Positions 3,607 through 5,746 of a DNA stretch of 5,746 bases are shown here, piece after piece. The DNA lies in the NCBI GenBank assembly GCA_030613745.1, contig JAUWLK010000180.1, forward strand, positions 1 to 5,746, read 5' to 3'. Within the stretch, counting starts at the first letter, position 1, and each line of letters starts with the position of its first letter. The notes under the pieces were generated by a model. The model had not been told where the DNA came from. It searched no databases and saw nothing but the letters and a program-made list of their open reading frames with translations. The position numbers were made by a program, and so were the translations under genes. This DNA is from Flavobacteriaceae bacterium (GTDB taxonomy: Bacteria; Bacteroidota; Bacteroidia; Flavobacteriales; Flavobacteriaceae).

Positions 3607-5746
3607 ATGAGTAGAACTAAATTTTTAAATATTGACAATTTGTCACTTCAAAATATTTTAGATGAAGATGCTGAATTAATTCCGTTAATGACGCCCGAAG
3701 ATGAAGAAGAAATAAAAAACGAAAATGTACCTGAGATATTACCAATTTTACCTTTACGTAATACGGTATTATTTCCTGGTGTGGTAATACCTATTACTGC
3801 TGGTAGAGATCAATCTATCAAGTTGATAAAGGAAGCTAATAAAGGAAACAAAACTATTGGAGTAGTTGCCCAAAAAAATGAAGCTACTGAAGATCCTGCA
3901 TTAGAAGATATTTACCCAATTGGTACTGTGGCTCGAATATTAAAAGTGCTTAAAATGCCTGATGGAAACACCATGGTTGTTTTACAAGGTAAAAAACGCT
4001 TTGAAATTGAAAAAATAATTCAAGATAAGCCGTATTTAAAAGCAAATGTAAAAGAGTTGGTTGAAGAAATTCCTGACAAAAAAGAATCAGAGTTTAGAGC
4101 AATTATTGATTCTGTTAAAGAACTTTCATTACGAATCATTAAAGAAAATCCAAATATTCCAAGTGAAGCTTCATTTGCTATTCAAAATATTCAAAGTGAT
4201 CCATTTTTAATAAATTTTGTTTCTTCAAACTTAAATTTAAAAACTGCAGCAAAACAAGAACTTTTAAACATTAACAATTTAAAAGACAGAGCTTTTGAAA
4301 CTTTAAAAAAGATGAATATTGAATTACAACGCTTACAGCTTAGTAATGATATTCAATCTAAAGTTCGTGAAGATATGGATCAGCAACAGCGTGAATATTA
4401 TCTGCATCAACAAATGAAAACCATTCAGGAAGAACTTGGTGGAGTTTCTCATGATGAAGAAATTGAAGAAATGCGTGAGCTAGCCAAATCTAAAAAATGG
4501 AGTAAAGAAGTTTCGCAAACTTTTGATAAAGAGCTAGGTAGATTGCAAAGAATGAATCCCCAAGTTGCGGAATATTCTATTCAAAGAAATTATTTAGACT
4601 TATTGTTAGAATTGCCATGGGATGAATATACTAAAGATATTTTTGACTTAAAAAGAGCTCAAAAAATATTAGATAGAGATCATTACGGTTTAGAAAAAGT
4701 AAAAGAAAGAATTATTGAGCATTTGGCTGTTTTAAAATTAAAAGGAGACATGAAATCTCCTATAATTTGTTTATACGGACCTCCTGGTGTAGGAAAAACA
4801 TCTCTAGGAAAATCAGTTGCCGAGTCAATTGGTAGAAAATATATAAGAATGTCACTTGGTGGCATGCGAGATGAAGCTGAAATCAGAGGTCATAGAAAAA
4901 CATATATTGGTGCAATGCCAGGTAGAATCATTCAAAATATTAAAAAAGCGGAATCATCAAATCCTGTTTTTGTATTGGATGAAATTGATAAATTAGCATC
5001 AAGTCATAGTGGAGACCCTGCATCTGCTATGTTAGAAGTTCTTGATCCTGAGCAAAATATCAATTTTTACGACAATTATTTAGAACTTGGTTATGACCTA
5101 TCAAAAGTATTGTTTATAGCAACTGCAAATAGCTTGTCAACTATACCATGGGCTTTACGAGATAGAATGGAAATAATTAATGTAAGCGGTTATACTATTG
5201 AAGAAAAAATTGAAATAGCCAAGCGCCATTTATTACCGAAACAATTGAAAGAGCACGGATTAAGTTCAAAAAACCTAAAGATTGGTAAAACCCAATTAGA
5301 AAAAATTATCACTGGTTATACTCGTGAATCAGGTGTTAGAGGTTTAGATAAAAAAATTGCAAAAATTATTAGATATGCAGCCAAATCAATTGTAATGGAA
5401 GAAGAATACAATATCAAAATCAGTAATGACGATATTGAAAAAATTCTTGGTCCTTCTCACTTAGAAAGAGACAAATATGAAAATAATGAAATTGCCGGTG
5501 TTGTTACAGGATTAGCTTGGACAAGTGTTGGTGGTGATATCTTATTTATTGAATCTATTCTTTCAAAAGGAAAAGGATCTTTAACTATTACAGGAAATTT
5601 AGGTAAAGTAATGAAAGAATCAGCTACAATTGCTTTAGAGTATATTAAAGCAAATGCGGATGATTTCGGAATTAAATATGATACTTTAATTAACCACAAT
5701 ATACATATTCATGTTCCAGAAGGTGCCACACCAAAAGATGGACCAA
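3607..5746 (+). CDS. lon: Lon protease, LonA type (3' end outside the window)
   Basis: ATP-dependent serine protease that unfolds and degrades damaged and regulatory proteins in the cytoplasm as a hexamer. 713 complete codons are present; bacterial Lon proteins of this type run to roughly 800 residues. After an acidic N-terminal extension (1-41), the substrate-binding LON domain starts at LPILPLRNTVLFPG (45-58). A helical coiled-coil part follows, with QREYYLHQQMKTIQEELG just before 280. The AAA+ module has Walker A GPPGVGKT (391-398), Walker B VFVLDEIDK (454-462), sensor-1 Asn508, a likely arginine finger Arg520 (LRDRMEII) and sensor-2 Arg578 (GVRGL). The S16 protease domain starts near 625 (GVVTGLAWTSVGGD, 631-644; TGNLGKVMKES, 662-672). 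The window stops after PKDGP, one base into the codon for the expected catalytic serine, so Ser and Lys are not seen. No frameshift or internal stop occurs. The ATG is the only good start before the LON domain, and no Shine-Dalgarno site precedes it. Confidence 0.97.
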   Translation, partial: MSRTKFLNIDNLSLQNILDEDAELIPLMTPEDEEEIKNENVPEILPILPLRNTVLFPGVVIPITAGRDQSIKLIKEANKGNKTIGVVAQKNEATEDPALEDIYPIGTVARILKVLKMPDGNTMVVLQGKKRFEIEKIIQDKPYLKANVKELVEEIPDKKESEFRAIIDSVKELSLRIIKENPNIPSEASFAIQNIQSDPFLINFVSSNLNLKTAAKQELLNINNLKDRAFETLKKMNIELQRLQLSNDIQSKVREDMDQQQREYYLHQQMKTIQEELGGVSHDEEIEEMRELAKSKKWSKEVSQTFDKELGRLQRMNPQVAEYSIQRNYLDLLLELPWDEYTKDIFDLKRAQKILDRDHYGLEKVKERIIEHLAVLKLKGDMKSPIICLYGPPGVGKTSLGKSVAESIGRKYIRMSLGGMRDEAEIRGHRKTYIGAMPGRIIQNIKKAESSNPVFVLDEIDKLASSHSGDPASAMLEVLDPEQNINFYDNYLELGYDLSKVLFIATANSLSTIPWALRDRMEIINVSGYTIEEKIEIAKRHLLPKQLKEHGLSSKNLKIGKTQLEKIITGYTRESGVRGLDKKIAKIIRYAAKSIVMEEEYNIKISNDDIEKILGPSHLERDKYENNEIAGVVTGLAWTSVGGDILFIESILSKGKGSLTITGNLGKVMKESATIALEYIKANADDFGIKYDTLINHNIHIHVPEGATPKDGP

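Noticed and set aside
4683..4865. A 60-codon minus-strand frame.
   Set aside because: It lies wholly antisense to the Walker A part of lon, a clear and conserved gene.
5457..5699. An 80-codon minus-strand frame.
   Set aside because: It lies wholly antisense to the protease domain of lon and shows no family features.
5700..5746. Lon apparently lacking its catalytic serine.
   Set aside because: The window simply ends after PKDGP, one base into the next codon; this is a window edge, not a mutation.

Overview
The window looks like chromosomal DNA from a marine-type member of the Bacteroidota, most likely a Flavobacteriaceae relative. The DNA is strongly AT-rich, the codons are A/T-ending, and genes lack Shine-Dalgarno sites. 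The gene families also fit this phylum: a head-GIN (DUF2807) lipoprotein, a DUF4097-like beta-repeat protein, a cysteine-free anti-sigma-like protein, and a LonA with an acidic N-terminal extension. I cannot name the genus.

Layout. Bases 1-122 hold the probable C-terminal end of an unrecognised plus-strand gene. Bases 123-319 are a convergent intergenic gap unusually rich in inverted repeats. Bases 320-3325 are a compact four-gene operon read on the minus strand, in transcription order: an ECF-type sigma factor, a single-pass membrane protein that is probably its anti-sigma factor, an exported DUF4097-like protein built of 'DYG' beta rungs, and a DUF2807 lipoprotein built of 'GSGDI' beta rungs. 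Bases 3326-3606 are a divergent regulatory region. From 3607 to the window end runs lon, cut one base into the codon for its expected catalytic serine.

How the genes may work together. The first four genes look like a self-contained cell-envelope regulon. The sigma factor would be held at the inner membrane by the anti-sigma protein and would drive its own operon from an ECF-type promoter just upstream (AAC-N16-TGTC). It would thereby raise two beta-helix-like exported proteins. Lon, the ATP-dependent quality-control protease, is transcribed away from this operon. Its upstream DNA carries a sigma-54-like element with correct spacing, a perfect 10-bp dyad, and three copies of an octamer. Regulatory roles are inferred from sequence only.

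Most of the window is ordinary flavobacterial biology. The less ordinary points are the four-unit dyad array at 107-224, the ECF promoter paired with a TTG start, and the repeat-rich lon upstream region. I found no mobile element, CRISPR array, tRNA or rRNA.
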